From positions 1 to 63,746 of the forward strand of contig JAGREN010000027.1 of the NCBI GenBank assembly GCA_020446505.1: 63,746 nt of DNA, given 5' to 3'. Made by a program: the position numbers and the translations under genes. The notes under the pieces are model-generated. The model made no database searches. It saw nothing but the letters and a program-made list of their open reading frames with translations, and was not told the origin of the DNA. How positions within the stretch are numbered: position 1 is the first letter of the stretch; every line of letters starts with the position of its first letter. Positions 45,540 through 54,602 of the stretch are shown in pieces. The stretch is from Novosphingobium sp. (GTDB lineage: Bacteria > Pseudomonadota > Alphaproteobacteria > Sphingomonadales > Sphingomonadaceae).

Positions 45540-45565
45540 GACCGCGGGCATCACTGTCCGCGGTC
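45540..45565. terminator. Hairpin between NTF2-like gene and second PQQ dehydrogenase
   Basis: GACCGCGG (45540-45547) pairs with CCGCGGTC (45558-45565) around a 10-base loop, overlapping the 3' end of the convergent PQQ gene. No T-run; terminator-like only. Confidence 0.45.
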
Positions 45566-47632
45566 GTCTATCGCCGGCCCTTTCGGCTGCTCTTTCGCAA
45601 GCTCGCGAGCTCGCTGGCGCAGGTAATGCGCGATGGAGCGCAACTCGCGCTCTGGCACCTCGGTGAAGGCCGGCATGCCGCGCGCAACAACCGGGCTGTG
45701 GCGTACGAATTCCACAAAGGTATCGGCATCGAGGGGCACGCCCGAGCGCAGCAGGTCCGGCGCAGCGCCGCCCGCCATTGCCGACGCGCCGTGGCATGTC
45801 GCGCAGCGGTCGGCATAGGCTAGCGCACCTTCCCTGGCGAGAACCGGATCGACCTTGAACGCCGGGTTGTCGGGAATGGCCATGTCCTTCACGCGCGGTT
45901 CGGGCAGCTTGTCCTTGCCATCGAGCGCAAAGGCGAGAACGCGCCATTGCTGCGTGTAGTAATCGTATTCGGGCTCAAAGCCCTGCGCGGTCGGGAAACG
46001 CGAGCCAGCGATTACCGCGATGTACTGCTTGCCACCTGCCCGGAAGGTGATCGGTTGCGCCATGACCGCGCTCTGCGCCTCGAAGGTCCAGAGTTGCTTG
46101 CCGGTATCCGCTGCAAGGATCACGAAGTGGCCGTCGGCGCGGCCCTGAATGACCAGGTTGCCAGCCGTCGTCGCCGTGCCGCCGCTGCCACGAATGCCCT
46201 TCATCGGGATGCGCCAGGCTTCCTTCTGCGTGGCGGGGTTCCAAGCCAGCAGGAACGAGCTGGGCTCGCGCGGCATGGTCATTTTCGGCAAGGGACCGAT
46301 GCCGTTCGAGATGCGCTGCCCGTCCCTGAAGCGCCACTGCGACAGCGGCTCGTCGGGATCGACGTAGACGCGGCCCTGATCCATCGCCGGGATGTAGACC
46401 AGCCCGCTGGCCGGATTGTAGGACATCGCCTCGATATTGTGCGCGCCGAACGGAGAGGGGTAGACGATTGCCGGTTTGCCGCCAGGGAAGCGAGCCTCGG
46501 GATTCTCGATCGGTTTGCCGGTCTTCTGGTCGATGGCGCTGGCCCATGTGGTCGGTACGATCGGCTCGGCAGAAATGAGTTTTCCGTCCTTGCGGTCGAT
46601 CACATAGAAGAAGCCGTTCTTGGGCGCGTGGAGGATTACATCGCGCGGCTTGCCATCGACTTGCAGCTCGGCAAGTTCGATGTCCATTGCCGAATTGAAG
46701 TCCCACGTCTCGCCGGGGTTGGTCTGGTAGTGCCAGACATATTCGCCGGTATCGGCATCGAGCGCGACGATGGAGCAGACGAACAGGTTGTCGCCGCCGC
46801 CGGGACTGCGAATCTTGCGGTTCCACGGTGCGCCGTTGCCCGTGCCGAGATAGACCCGGTTGTATTTCGGATCATAAGCCATGGTGTTCCACACGGTCGC
46901 GCCGCCGCCGAATTTCCACCACTCGCCAGTCCAGGTCTTCGCGGCCATTTCCATGGCCTTGTTCTCGAAGCCCTTCGCCGGATCGCCGGGCACGGTATAG
47001 AACCGCCATGCCTGCTTTCCGGTGTTCTGGTCGTAGGCCGTCACATAGCCGCGCACCGGCGCATAGTCCGCACCGCCGTGGCCGATGACGACCTTGTCCT
47101 TGTAGACCCACGGCGCGCCGGAAATGTAACGTCCGTCGTTGTGCTCGGTGGTCTGTGCGGTCCACACAACCTTGCCCGTCTTCGCATCGAGCGCGATCAG
47201 CCGCCCGTCGAGCGTGCCCGTGAAGACCTTGCCATTGGCATAGGCGATGCCGCGACTGCCCCAAGCTCCGCGCAATTCGACGCCTGCCTTCTCGCGGGTC
47301 TTGCTGTCGTATTGCCAGAGCAGCTTGCCGGTGGTCGCATCGAGCGCGTGGACGTGGCTGGCTCCTGCCGCGAAATAGACGACGCCATCGACAGCCACAG
47401 GCGCGGTCAGGCTCTGGCCGCCGACGTCGATGTCATAGTGCCAGGCGAGTTTGAGCCGGTCGAGATTACCGTCGTTGATCTCGGCGAGCGGCGAATAGTG
47501 CGTCGTGGTCGGCCCGTCGTAGTCCGGCCAGTCGTCGCCGTTCGTCGCGTCTCCGCCGCCATGCGAACAGGCAGCGAGCGCCAGTGCGGCGACCCCTGCG
47601 AACCAGAACTTCGGCATCCTCAAAATTCGCAT
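45551..47632 (-). CDS. Second PQQ-dependent quinohaemoprotein dehydrogenase, lipoprotein
   Basis: 693 residues, ATG 47632. Lipobox LAAC (LALAACSHGGGD) and propeller motifs as in the first copy (TGEWWKFGGGATVWNTM, TWDFNSAMDIELAEL), then a cytochrome c domain with haem site C610-AT-C613-H614. Here the usual vicinal cysteines are replaced by WGSRGIAY. The two PQQ enzymes are clearly paralogous but serve separate operons, so they may act on different alcohols or stereoisomers. The gene ends the operon APH kinase, SDR, ACAD, AMP ligase, PQQ, starting one base after the ligase stop (TGAGATG). Confidence 0.92.
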   Translation of the reverse strand: MRILRMPKFWFAGVAALALAACSHGGGDATNGDDWPDYDGPTTTHYSPLAEINDGNLDRLKLAWHYDIDVGGQSLTAPVAVDGVVYFAAGASHVHALDATTGKLLWQYDSKTREKAGVELRGAWGSRGIAYANGKVFTGTLDGRLIALDAKTGKVVWTAQTTEHNDGRYISGAPWVYKDKVVIGHGGADYAPVRGYVTAYDQNTGKQAWRFYTVPGDPAKGFENKAMEMAAKTWTGEWWKFGGGATVWNTMAYDPKYNRVYLGTGNGAPWNRKIRSPGGGDNLFVCSIVALDADTGEYVWHYQTNPGETWDFNSAMDIELAELQVDGKPRDVILHAPKNGFFYVIDRKDGKLISAEPIVPTTWASAIDQKTGKPIENPEARFPGGKPAIVYPSPFGAHNIEAMSYNPASGLVYIPAMDQGRVYVDPDEPLSQWRFRDGQRISNGIGPLPKMTMPREPSSFLLAWNPATQKEAWRIPMKGIRGSGGTATTAGNLVIQGRADGHFVILAADTGKQLWTFEAQSAVMAQPITFRAGGKQYIAVIAGSRFPTAQGFEPEYDYYTQQWRVLAFALDGKDKLPEPRVKDMAIPDNPAFKVDPVLAREGALAYADRCATCHGASAMAGGAAPDLLRSGVPLDADTFVEFVRHSPVVARGMPAFTEVPERELRSIAHYLRQRARELAKEQPKGPAIDDRGQ

Positions 47633-47633
47633 C

Positions 47634-49169
47634 TCAGCCCCCGATGGTCCGCTCTGTCGGCCAGTATTTCTGGCGCAGCGCCTTCTTGTTGACCTTGCCC
47701 ATTACCGTGCGCCCGATGTCGTCGACGAAATCGTAGCTGCGCGGACACTTGAACCCGGCTAAGGCGGCGCGGCAGAAGGCGTTGAGTTCGTCCGCGCTTG
47801 GCGGATTTGCCGGGTCTTCGGGAATGACCAGCGCCTTCACTTCCTCGCCCATCTCGGCATTGGGAACGCCGAGCACGGCAACGTCGGAGACCTGCGGGTG
47901 GCCCATCAGCACATGCTCGGCCTCGGCGGGATAGATGTTGACGCCCCCGGACACGATCATGTCGGAAACCCGGTCGGTGATGAACAGATAGCCTTCCTCG
48001 TCGACATAGCCGACTTCGCCCAGCGTGAAGACGCCCGGCGCGATGTGCGCGGCGGCGGTCTTTTCGGGATCGCCTTCGTAGATGATCCCGCGCCCGCTGG
48101 TGTCGCGGAAATAGACCTGGCCTTCCTTGCCCGCACCAAGCTCTCCGCCATCCTCGCCGATGATGACCGTCTCGTATGGCGGCTGCGCCTTGCCGACCGA
48201 ACCGGGGCGCTCAAGCCATTCCTGCGACGAGATGAAGTTCGTCGTGCCTGCCTCGGTCCCGCCGTAGGCTTCGGCCAGCACCGGCCCGAACCACTGGATC
48301 ATCGCACGCTTGACCTCGCGCGGGCAGGCAGCCCCGGTATGGGCGAGGCGCTGCATGCTGGACACGTCGTACTTGGCGCGCACTTCCTCGGGCAGGGCGA
48401 GAAGCCGCTGGAAATGCGTCGGCACCATGGTCGATCCGGCGATGCGATGCTTGTCGATCAGGCGAAGCGCGCCTTCGGCATCGAAATGCTCCATGACTAC
48501 CAATGCCGTTCCGGCGAACAGGCTGCGCACCTGCACCAGCGGCCCGGTGTGATAAAGCGGGCTGACCACCAGCGAGGGTGACGGGATCGCCTTGGGACGC
48601 TGGAGTTCAGCATAGCCCGCGATCGTATCGGCGGTCGGCCAATACGGCGGCGGTGTCAGCGTTGCCTTGGGTGTTCCTGTCGTGCCGGATGTGTAGTGCA
48701 AGTGGGGAAGCGGGGCGCGGTCTGTCGGCGGTTCCGCGTCGGATGCGGCGGCCAGCCACTCATCCCATGAAATGAGCCCGGCGCGCGGCTCGCAACGCCA
48801 GCCGACGACCAAGGGAACTCCGGCTTCCGCTGCGGCGGCGAGACCGACCTCGGCCGTTTCGGGGCCGACCAGAAGCACCGACGTGCCTGAGTCCTTGAGG
48901 ATGTACGCAACCTCGCCAGCAGTCAGGTGATAACTCACCGGCACAGTCGACACGCCCGCCTCGATCCCCGCAACGAAGGCGAGAACGTTTTCCGCAGCAT
49001 TGGGCGCAAAGACCGCAACGCGGCGCTTGCCGTCCACGGCGGCAGCCATGGCATTGGCAGCGCGGTTGAGGATCGGATCGACCTCGTTCCACGTCAGACT
49101 GGTGCGCTCGTCCACCAGCGCGAGACCGTCGCGACGCTCGGGCGCGACCGATTGCAGCGTCAGAGACAT
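47634..49169 (-). CDS. Acyl-CoA synthetase (AMP-binding, ANL superfamily)
   Basis: 511 residues. ATP/AMP motif HYTSGTTGTPKATL, EAYGGTEAGTTNF, then the C-terminal hinge DRVSDMIVSGGVNIYPAE and the catalytic lysine in GKVNKKALRQKYW. The ligase forms an acyl-CoA from a free acid, ATP and CoA. The start overlaps the ACAD stop by one base. In the operon it sits with an APH kinase and an ACAD10/11-like dehydrogenase, so a hydroxy acid substrate is plausible, but the family includes short, medium and aromatic acid ligases. Confidence 0.93.
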   Translation of the reverse strand: MSLTLQSVAPERRDGLALVDERTSLTWNEVDPILNRAANAMAAAVDGKRRVAVFAPNAAENVLAFVAGIEAGVSTVPVSYHLTAGEVAYILKDSGTSVLLVGPETAEVGLAAAAEAGVPLVVGWRCEPRAGLISWDEWLAAASDAEPPTDRAPLPHLHYTSGTTGTPKATLTPPPYWPTADTIAGYAELQRPKAIPSPSLVVSPLYHTGPLVQVRSLFAGTALVVMEHFDAEGALRLIDKHRIAGSTMVPTHFQRLLALPEEVRAKYDVSSMQRLAHTGAACPREVKRAMIQWFGPVLAEAYGGTEAGTTNFISSQEWLERPGSVGKAQPPYETVIIGEDGGELGAGKEGQVYFRDTSGRGIIYEGDPEKTAAAHIAPGVFTLGEVGYVDEEGYLFITDRVSDMIVSGGVNIYPAEAEHVLMGHPQVSDVAVLGVPNAEMGEEVKALVIPEDPANPPSADELNAFCRAALAGFKCPRSYDFVDDIGRTVMGKVNKKALRQKYWPTERTIGG

Positions 49170-50395
49170 CAGCGGCGCCCTTCAGCAACCTGCGCCACGA
49201 CCAGCTTGGCGAGCTGCGACATGTGCGCTTCGTCAGGGCCGTCAGCCATGCGCAGATAGCGCGCCGTGGTGAAGATCGTCGCCAGCGGGAAATCGCGGCT
49301 GAAGCCGATCGCGCCATGTACCTGCATGGCCCGGTCAGCGACGATCTGCGCCATATTCGGCGCGACGATCTTGATCGCGGCGATCAGATCCTTCGAAGCC
49401 TTGCCGCCGCGCCGGTCGATGGCGTCTGCGGTCTTGAGCGTGAGCAGGCGCGCCTGTTCGATCTCGCAGAACGAGCGGGCGATATCTGCCCGCACCATGC
49501 CCTGATCGGAGAGCTTGCGACCGAAGGCTACGCGCTCGTCCGCGCGCTTGCACATCAGTTCGAGTGCGCGCTGGGCCATGCCGATCACGCGCATGGCGTG
49601 GTGCATGCGGCCCGGCCCGAGGCGACCTTGCGCGATCTCGAAGCCGCGGCCTTCGCCAAGCAGCATGTTCTCCTTGGGCACGCGCACGTTGGTGAACTCG
49701 ATTTCGCAGTGTCCGCCCGGCATGTGATAGGTGCCGATCACGTCGAGCGGCCGGATCACGTTTATGCCCGGCGTATCGGCGGGAATGATGATCTGCGAAT
49801 GTTGCTGGTGGCGTGGCCGGTCCGGATCAGGCGTATGGCCGAGCAGGATGTAGACCTTGCAGCGCGGGTCCATGGCACTTGAAATCCACCACTTGCGGCC
49901 ATTGATGACGTAGTCGTCGCCGTCGGCTTCGATCTTCGTGGCGATATTGGTCGCGTCCGAGGAAGCTACGGCAGGCTCGGTCATCACATAGGCGGACTTG
50001 ATATCGCCATCGAGCAAGGGATGCAGCCAGCGTTCGCGCTGTTCTTCCGTGCCGTACTTGGCGAGGATTTCCATGTTCCCGGTGTCGGGCGCATTGCAGT
50101 TGAAGAACTCCGACGCACCCAGAACACGGCCCATTTCCTCGGCCAGCGGCGCATATTCAAGGTTCTTGAGACCGGGACTGTAGGGCGCGTAGTCTTCTGG
50201 CAGGAACAGGTTCCACAGCCCTTCGGCCTTGGCCTTTTCCTTGATCGCCTCGCCGCCGGGCCACGGCGTCCAGGCATTGGCCGGATCGTGGAGGAATGCC
50301 TCGCGCTCCGCCTCGATCGGATAGATGTGCTGGTCCATGAAGGAGATCAGCCGCTCGCGCAGATCGCGAACCTTGGGGCTGTATTCGAAGTCCAC
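49169..50395 (-). CDS. Acyl-CoA dehydrogenase, ACAD10/11-like
   Basis: 408 residues, GTG start with GAGGAGATAGACCG. ACAD motifs: GNMEILAKYGTEEQRERWL, YVMTEPAVASSDATNI, WWISSAMDPRCKVYILLGHTPD, then QVHGAIGFSRDFPLATIFT and RMADGPDEAH. The C-terminal DGPDEAH form is typical of the ACAD10/ACAD11 group, which in animals is fused to an APH-type kinase; here the kinase is a separate gene two positions upstream. That group helps convert 4-hydroxyacyl-CoA through a phosphorylated intermediate. Function by analogy. Confidence 0.88.
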   Translation of the reverse strand: MDFEYSPKVRDLRERLISFMDQHIYPIEAEREAFLHDPANAWTPWPGGEAIKEKAKAEGLWNLFLPEDYAPYSPGLKNLEYAPLAEEMGRVLGASEFFNCNAPDTGNMEILAKYGTEEQRERWLHPLLDGDIKSAYVMTEPAVASSDATNIATKIEADGDDYVINGRKWWISSAMDPRCKVYILLGHTPDPDRPRHQQHSQIIIPADTPGINVIRPLDVIGTYHMPGGHCEIEFTNVRVPKENMLLGEGRGFEIAQGRLGPGRMHHAMRVIGMAQRALELMCKRADERVAFGRKLSDQGMVRADIARSFCEIEQARLLTLKTADAIDRRGGKASKDLIAAIKIVAPNMAQIVADRAMQVHGAIGFSRDFPLATIFTTARYLRMADGPDEAHMSQLAKLVVAQVAEGRR

Positions 50396-50410
50396 CGGTC
50401 TATCTCCTCA

Positions 50411-51151
50411 TCAAAGCGTCACGCCGCCATCGGCGACGATGGTCTGGCCGGTCACGAAGCCGGCCAGCGGGGAAGCGAGGAACAAGGCAACGCCTGCCAT
50501 TTCCTCGATGGTGCCGAAGCGGTGCAGCGGGATCTTGGACAGCGCTTTCTCGCGCCGTTCGGGGTGATCCATCGTCACCTTGGTCATCTTGGTTTCGACG
50601 AGGCTCGGCGCGATGCCGTTCACCCGCACGCCCTCACCTGCCCACGCCAGAGCCAGCGTGCGCACTAATTGTACCGCGCCAGCCTTCGACGAGGCATAGG
50701 CCGGATTCGCCAGCGTTGCCTTGAAGGCGCCAATCGAGCTGACGACGATGATCGAACCCTGCCCTGCCGCCAGCGCCTCGTGAAAGCGCTCCGATATCTG
50801 CAACACGCTCGACAGGTTGACTGCCACGACCTTGTCAAAATGCTCGCGCTGGAACTCCTGCCGTTTGTAAAGCACCGCGCCCTGCGAATGGACCAGCACG
50901 TCGAGCCCGTTGACAAACGGATCGGGCGCGTCGGCGATGGAAGCGGGATCGCTGACGTCGACTTGCGAATAGCCCAGCCCTTCAAGGTCCGAACCGTCGT
51001 CCGCGCTGTAGTCTGCTACCGACGCGCGCGTACCCCAGACATGGACTTGCGCTCCGCGCGCACGAAACGCCTGCGCAATCCCGTTGCCGATACCGCTCGA
51101 TCCACCGACGACGAGCACGCGCTTGCCCGAAAAATCGAGTTCGCCGCTCAT
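50411..51151 (-). CDS. Short-chain dehydrogenase/reductase
   Basis: 246 residues from the ATG at 51151 that overlaps the APH stop (ATGA). NAD(P)-binding GGSSGIGNGIAQAF, central VHSQGAVLYKRQEF, catalytic YASSKAG and the C-terminal VADGGVTL. The dinucleotide preference is not decided by the short loop after the second strand. It oxidises a hydroxyl group or reduces a ketone; in the operon a 3-hydroxyacyl-CoA dehydrogenase-like role is possible. Second gene of its operon. Confidence 0.92.
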   Translation of the reverse strand: MSGELDFSGKRVLVVGGSSGIGNGIAQAFRARGAQVHVWGTRASVADYSADDGSDLEGLGYSQVDVSDPASIADAPDPFVNGLDVLVHSQGAVLYKRQEFQREHFDKVVAVNLSSVLQISERFHEALAAGQGSIIVVSSIGAFKATLANPAYASSKAGAVQLVRTLALAWAGEGVRVNGIAPSLVETKMTKVTMDHPERREKALSKIPLHRFGTIEEMAGVALFLASPLAGFVTGQTIVADGGVTL

Positions 51152-52188
51152 TGCCCCAAAACTCCCGTTTTCATCCAGCGCCGCGCGCGTTCGAACAGCC
51201 ACTTGGCGCGCTTGTGCAGGCGCTCGCCCACGTCTTGCGGAGCCTTGCCGGCGCAGGCCCGCGCATAGGTCCCTTCAAGCAGGATGCCGAGTTTGTAGCA
51301 GGCGAAGACCCCGTACCAGTCGACGCGTTCGACGCTACGCGTGGCATGCGCGGCATAGTGTGAAACCAGTTCCTCGGCGGTGGGAAAGCCGTTCCACGGC
51401 TCGATCGACAACATGCCGCCATCCGGTCCTTGCGGCCAGGTGGCGAGCACCCAGCCGAGATCGATCAGCGGGTCGCCTATCGTCGCCAGTTCCCAGTCGA
51501 TGATCGCGGCAAGTTCCGGGCTGTCATTGCGGTACATGACATTTGCGAGGTGGTAGTCGCCATGCAGGATGCCCGGCACGAAGCAGTCAGGCCGTGCGCT
51601 TTCCAGCCATTGAGCGACGCTCGCGACGTCGCCGAGTTCTGCCGGCCCCGGCCATCCCTGAAGTTCCGTGTAGCTTTCGAGCTGGCTGCCCCAGCGCGCT
51701 ACTTGCCTTTCGAGAAAGCCGTCGGTCTTGCCGAAATCGCCAAGGCCAATCTGATCGGGCACGAGCGCGTGCAAGGCTGCCAGTCCTTCGACGAGAGCAA
51801 GACCCATGCGTTGCTGCACGGCTGGGTCGTGGTGCGTCTCTGGAATTCCATTCTGCGGATTGAAGCCTTCGATCGGCTCCATCAGGTAGAAGGCCGCGCC
51901 GATGACGTCCTCATCCGGGCAGGCGGCAATAAGCCGCGGATGCGGCACCTCGCTCGCTGCGATCGCAGCGAGCAGCCGCCCCTCGCGCCGCATCGTCTCG
52001 TTGCTGTTGGCGCGGGCATGGACGGGCGGACGGCGCAGCACAAAGTCGCGTCCGCTTCGGGAAAAGCGCAGCAGCACGTTCTGGCTGCCGCCAGCGAGCT
52101 TGGCCACATCGCCGAGCGGTCCACTGCCGAGACCCTTCGCATCCATCCACTGAGTCAGTCGATCGAGATCGACCCCCAAGTCACCCAT
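51148..52188 (-). CDS. APH-type phosphotransferase family protein, ACAD10/11 kinase-like
   Basis: 346 residues. Kinase motifs: catalytic HGDYHLANVMYR (HGD at 209-211) and the metal-binding IIDWELATIGDPLIDLGW (Asp231). GGSQNVLLRFSRSG near the N-terminus is the nucleotide-binding loop. This family includes aminoglycoside kinases, but the acyl-CoA-gene context and ACAD neighbours point to the branch that phosphorylates hydroxyacyl-CoA, as in animal ACAD10/11 and bacterial LvaA of levulinate catabolism. First gene of its operon, operator 45 bases upstream. No LvaB-like small subunit is seen. Confidence 0.85.
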   Translation of the reverse strand: MGDLGVDLDRLTQWMDAKGLGSGPLGDVAKLAGGSQNVLLRFSRSGRDFVLRRPPVHARANSNETMRREGRLLAAIAASEVPHPRLIAACPDEDVIGAAFYLMEPIEGFNPQNGIPETHHDPAVQQRMGLALVEGLAALHALVPDQIGLGDFGKTDGFLERQVARWGSQLESYTELQGWPGPAELGDVASVAQWLESARPDCFVPGILHGDYHLANVMYRNDSPELAAIIDWELATIGDPLIDLGWVLATWPQGPDGGMLSIEPWNGFPTAEELVSHYAAHATRSVERVDWYGVFACYKLGILLEGTYARACAGKAPQDVGERLHKRAKWLFERARRWMKTGVLGQ

Positions 52189-52233
52189 CTTGCATCCACC
52201 TTTCGTAAGGCAGCTTCATGCACCGATCATTTC

Positions 52234-52252
52234 TGCATTGCAATGCAATTTT
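52234..52252 (+). promoter_or_regulatory. Island operator copy, upstream of APH kinase operon
   Basis: TGCAT-tgca-ATGCA-ATTTT. It overlaps the last base region of the CoA-transferase stop codon and lies 45 bases upstream of the APH start at 52188. Confidence 0.7.
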
Positions 52253-53508
52253 CAATCGGCGCGCACCTTCTCCCTCTGCCGGATGACGCCCTGACCCTCC
52301 AGTTTCGCCAGTTCGTCCGGCTCGCACGACAGCCAGTCGGCAAGGACTTCGCGGCTATGCTCGCCTACTTGAGGCGGGCGATAGCGATAGTCGGCAGGCG
52401 TCGCAGAGAGCTTGCCCGGATAGGCGACCGTCGGGATTGCAACGCCATCGTCGCGGGTAAAGCGGTGCACCGTCTTGCGATGCTCGACGAAGGGATCGGC
52501 GAATACATCGGCAATCGTATTGACCGGCCCGGCGGGGATGCCTTTGGCGACCAGTCGTTCGATCAGCGGCCCACTCTCGAACTCGCGCACGACTTCCTGC
52601 ACCCTGGCTTCGATGGCGTCGCGGTTGATGAGACGGGACCGGCCAGTCCTGAAACGCTCGTCGTCGGCCAGTTCCGGCACGCCCATCTCATTGCAGAAGG
52701 CGCGAAACTGGCCGTCGTTGCCAATGGCGATAATCATGATGCCGTCGGCAACTTCGAAGGTCTTGTAAGGGACAACTGTCGGATGACGGTTGCCGAGCCT
52801 GCCGGGGTTGATGCCGCCGACCAGCCAGTTCGATGCCTGGTTCGCCAGCATCGCGATCTGCGTATCGAGCAGCGACACGTCGATCTGCTGACCCTCGCCC
52901 GTTCGCTCTGCATGGCGAAGCGCCATCATGATGGAGACAGTCGCGTACATGCCGGTCGACAGGTCGGCCATGGCGACGCCCGCGCGCAGCGGCCCGCCGT
53001 GCTCCTCGCCGGTTACCGACATGAACCCGCCCATGCCCTGCGCGACAAAGTCGTAGCCGCCCCTGTCGGCATAGGGGCCGGACTGCCCGAAGCCGGTGAT
53101 CGAGCAGTAGACGATGCTCGGATTGAGCGCGGCAACCGAAACGTAGTCGAGGCCGTATTTCGCAAGCCCGCCGACCTTGAAATTCTCGACGAGGATGTCG
53201 GCCTCGGCAGCAAGCCTGCGGACCAGTGCCGCTCCTTCGGGATTGGCGATATCGATGGCAGCCGACCGCTTGTTGCGGTTGGCGCAGAGGTAGTAGGCGC
53301 TTTCCTGCGGGTCTTCCGAGCCGTCGGGCAGGCTTAGAAATGGCGGACCCCATCCGCGCGTATCATCGCCCTTGCCGGGCAGTTCGACCTTGAGCACGTC
53401 GGCGCCGAAGTCGGCGAGAATCTGGGTCGACCATGGCCCGGCAAGGACTCGTGAAAGATCGAGAACCTTGATGCCTTCAAGAGCGCGTTTCGGCGTCGCT
53501 TCACTCAT
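52252..53508 (-). CDS. Type III CoA-transferase (CaiB/BaiF family)
   Basis: 418 residues. Starts LEGIKVLDLSRVLAGPWSTQ; the catalytic aspartate Asp215 is in DVSLLDTQIA; ANRNKRSAAIDIANPEG and FVAQGMGGFMSVTGEEHGG are typical. The single-domain form with an intact active site contrasts with the twin-domain protein at 30-32.7 kb. It transfers CoA between carboxylic acids. It follows the MDR gene by 13 bases in a two-gene operon. Confidence 0.92.
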   Translation of the reverse strand: MSEATPKRALEGIKVLDLSRVLAGPWSTQILADFGADVLKVELPGKGDDTRGWGPPFLSLPDGSEDPQESAYYLCANRNKRSAAIDIANPEGAALVRRLAAEADILVENFKVGGLAKYGLDYVSVAALNPSIVYCSITGFGQSGPYADRGGYDFVAQGMGGFMSVTGEEHGGPLRAGVAMADLSTGMYATVSIMMALRHAERTGEGQQIDVSLLDTQIAMLANQASNWLVGGINPGRLGNRHPTVVPYKTFEVADGIMIIAIGNDGQFRAFCNEMGVPELADDERFRTGRSRLINRDAIEARVQEVVREFESGPLIERLVAKGIPAGPVNTIADVFADPFVEHRKTVHRFTRDDGVAIPTVAYPGKLSATPADYRYRPPQVGEHSREVLADWLSCEPDELAKLEGQGVIRQREKVRAD

Positions 53509-53521
53509 CGTATCGCTCTCC

Positions 53522-54535
53522 TCAACCTAGCCGGACCAACGTGCGGCCAAGGTTCGAACCATCGAACAGTCCAAGGAATGCGCCAACGGCATTGTCGATG
53601 CCCTCACGCACGGTATCGGCCTGCTTTAGCAGTCCAGCCTTGTGCCACGCCTTCATGTCGGCAAGGAAATGCTGCTCGAGATCCATGTGATCGGTGGCGA
53701 TAAAGCCCTTGAGCTCAAGGCGCTTGGTCATGATTTGCGTGAGGTTGCGCGGCGGCGTCACAGCGCCAGCTGCATTGTATTGCGAGATCATCCCGCAGAT
53801 CGCCATGCGCGCGAAGGGATTGGCGAGAGCAATGGCAGCGTGGAGATGGTCGCCGCCGACATTGTCGAAATAGAGATCGATGCCAGACGCACCAATTGCC
53901 TTGACCTCGCGCGCCAGCGCCTTGGTGAGGTTGTCTTCGGCCTTGTAGTCGATCACGCCGTCCAGCTGCAGCACGTCGCGCAGGAACGCGGCCTTGTGCT
54001 CTCCGCCTGCCGCGCCGATGACCTTGTGCCCCTTGATCTTCGCCATCTGGCAGACGAGCGAACCGACGCCGCCCGATGCCGCCGAAACGAACACGACGTC
54101 TCCGGGAGTCAGCCTGCCGATGTGCAGCAAACCAGCATAGGCGGTCAGGCCCGTTACACCCGCGAAGCCGAGCCACGATTGCGGCGGCAGTTCGGAACCG
54201 TCGCGCAACTGCAATGCATCGGCGGGCGCGGTAAAGGCCTCTCTCCAGCCGAGACGCGAGAACACCAGATCGCCGGGAGCGAAACCGGAATCGCTTGATG
54301 CGATGACTTCTCCAATAGCCGGACCTTCCATTGCTGCGTCGAGCTGGAACGGCGGCACATAGCTTTTCGCATCGTCCATCCGTCCGCGCATGGCAGGATC
54401 GATCGCCATGAACAGGTTGCGCACCTGAACTTCGCCGGCACCGGGAGCAGGCACCTCGCGTTCAGCCATGGCGAAGTCTTCCGGGACCGGCGATCCGACG
54501 GGTCGCCGCTTCAATTGCACCTCGCGCGAAATCAC
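53522..54535 (-). CDS. NADP-dependent medium-chain oxidoreductase (2-alkenal/prostaglandin reductase-like)
   Basis: 337 residues, GTG start after GGGAGAGAG. No zinc ligands; MDR fold of the leukotriene B4/2-alkenal reductase type: YAGLLHIGRLTPGDVVFVSAASGGVGS, AKIKGHKVIGAAGG, YFDNVGGDHL and the C-terminal LGLFDGSNLGRTLVRLG. It reduces the C=C of alpha,beta-unsaturated ketones or aldehydes with NADPH. First gene of the operon; the operator lies 67 bases upstream. Confidence 0.9.
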   Translation of the reverse strand: MISREVQLKRRPVGSPVPEDFAMAEREVPAPGAGEVQVRNLFMAIDPAMRGRMDDAKSYVPPFQLDAAMEGPAIGEVIASSDSGFAPGDLVFSRLGWREAFTAPADALQLRDGSELPPQSWLGFAGVTGLTAYAGLLHIGRLTPGDVVFVSAASGGVGSLVCQMAKIKGHKVIGAAGGEHKAAFLRDVLQLDGVIDYKAEDNLTKALAREVKAIGASGIDLYFDNVGGDHLHAAIALANPFARMAICGMISQYNAAGAVTPPRNLTQIMTKRLELKGFIATDHMDLEQHFLADMKAWHKAGLLKQADTVREGIDNAVGAFLGLFDGSNLGRTLVRLG

Positions 54536-54602
54536 AATTCTCTCTCCCGGTCCTTGGCTTTACGGGTGGGAGCCTTAGCTTCCCTGAGGTCCGGATTCAA
54601 CT

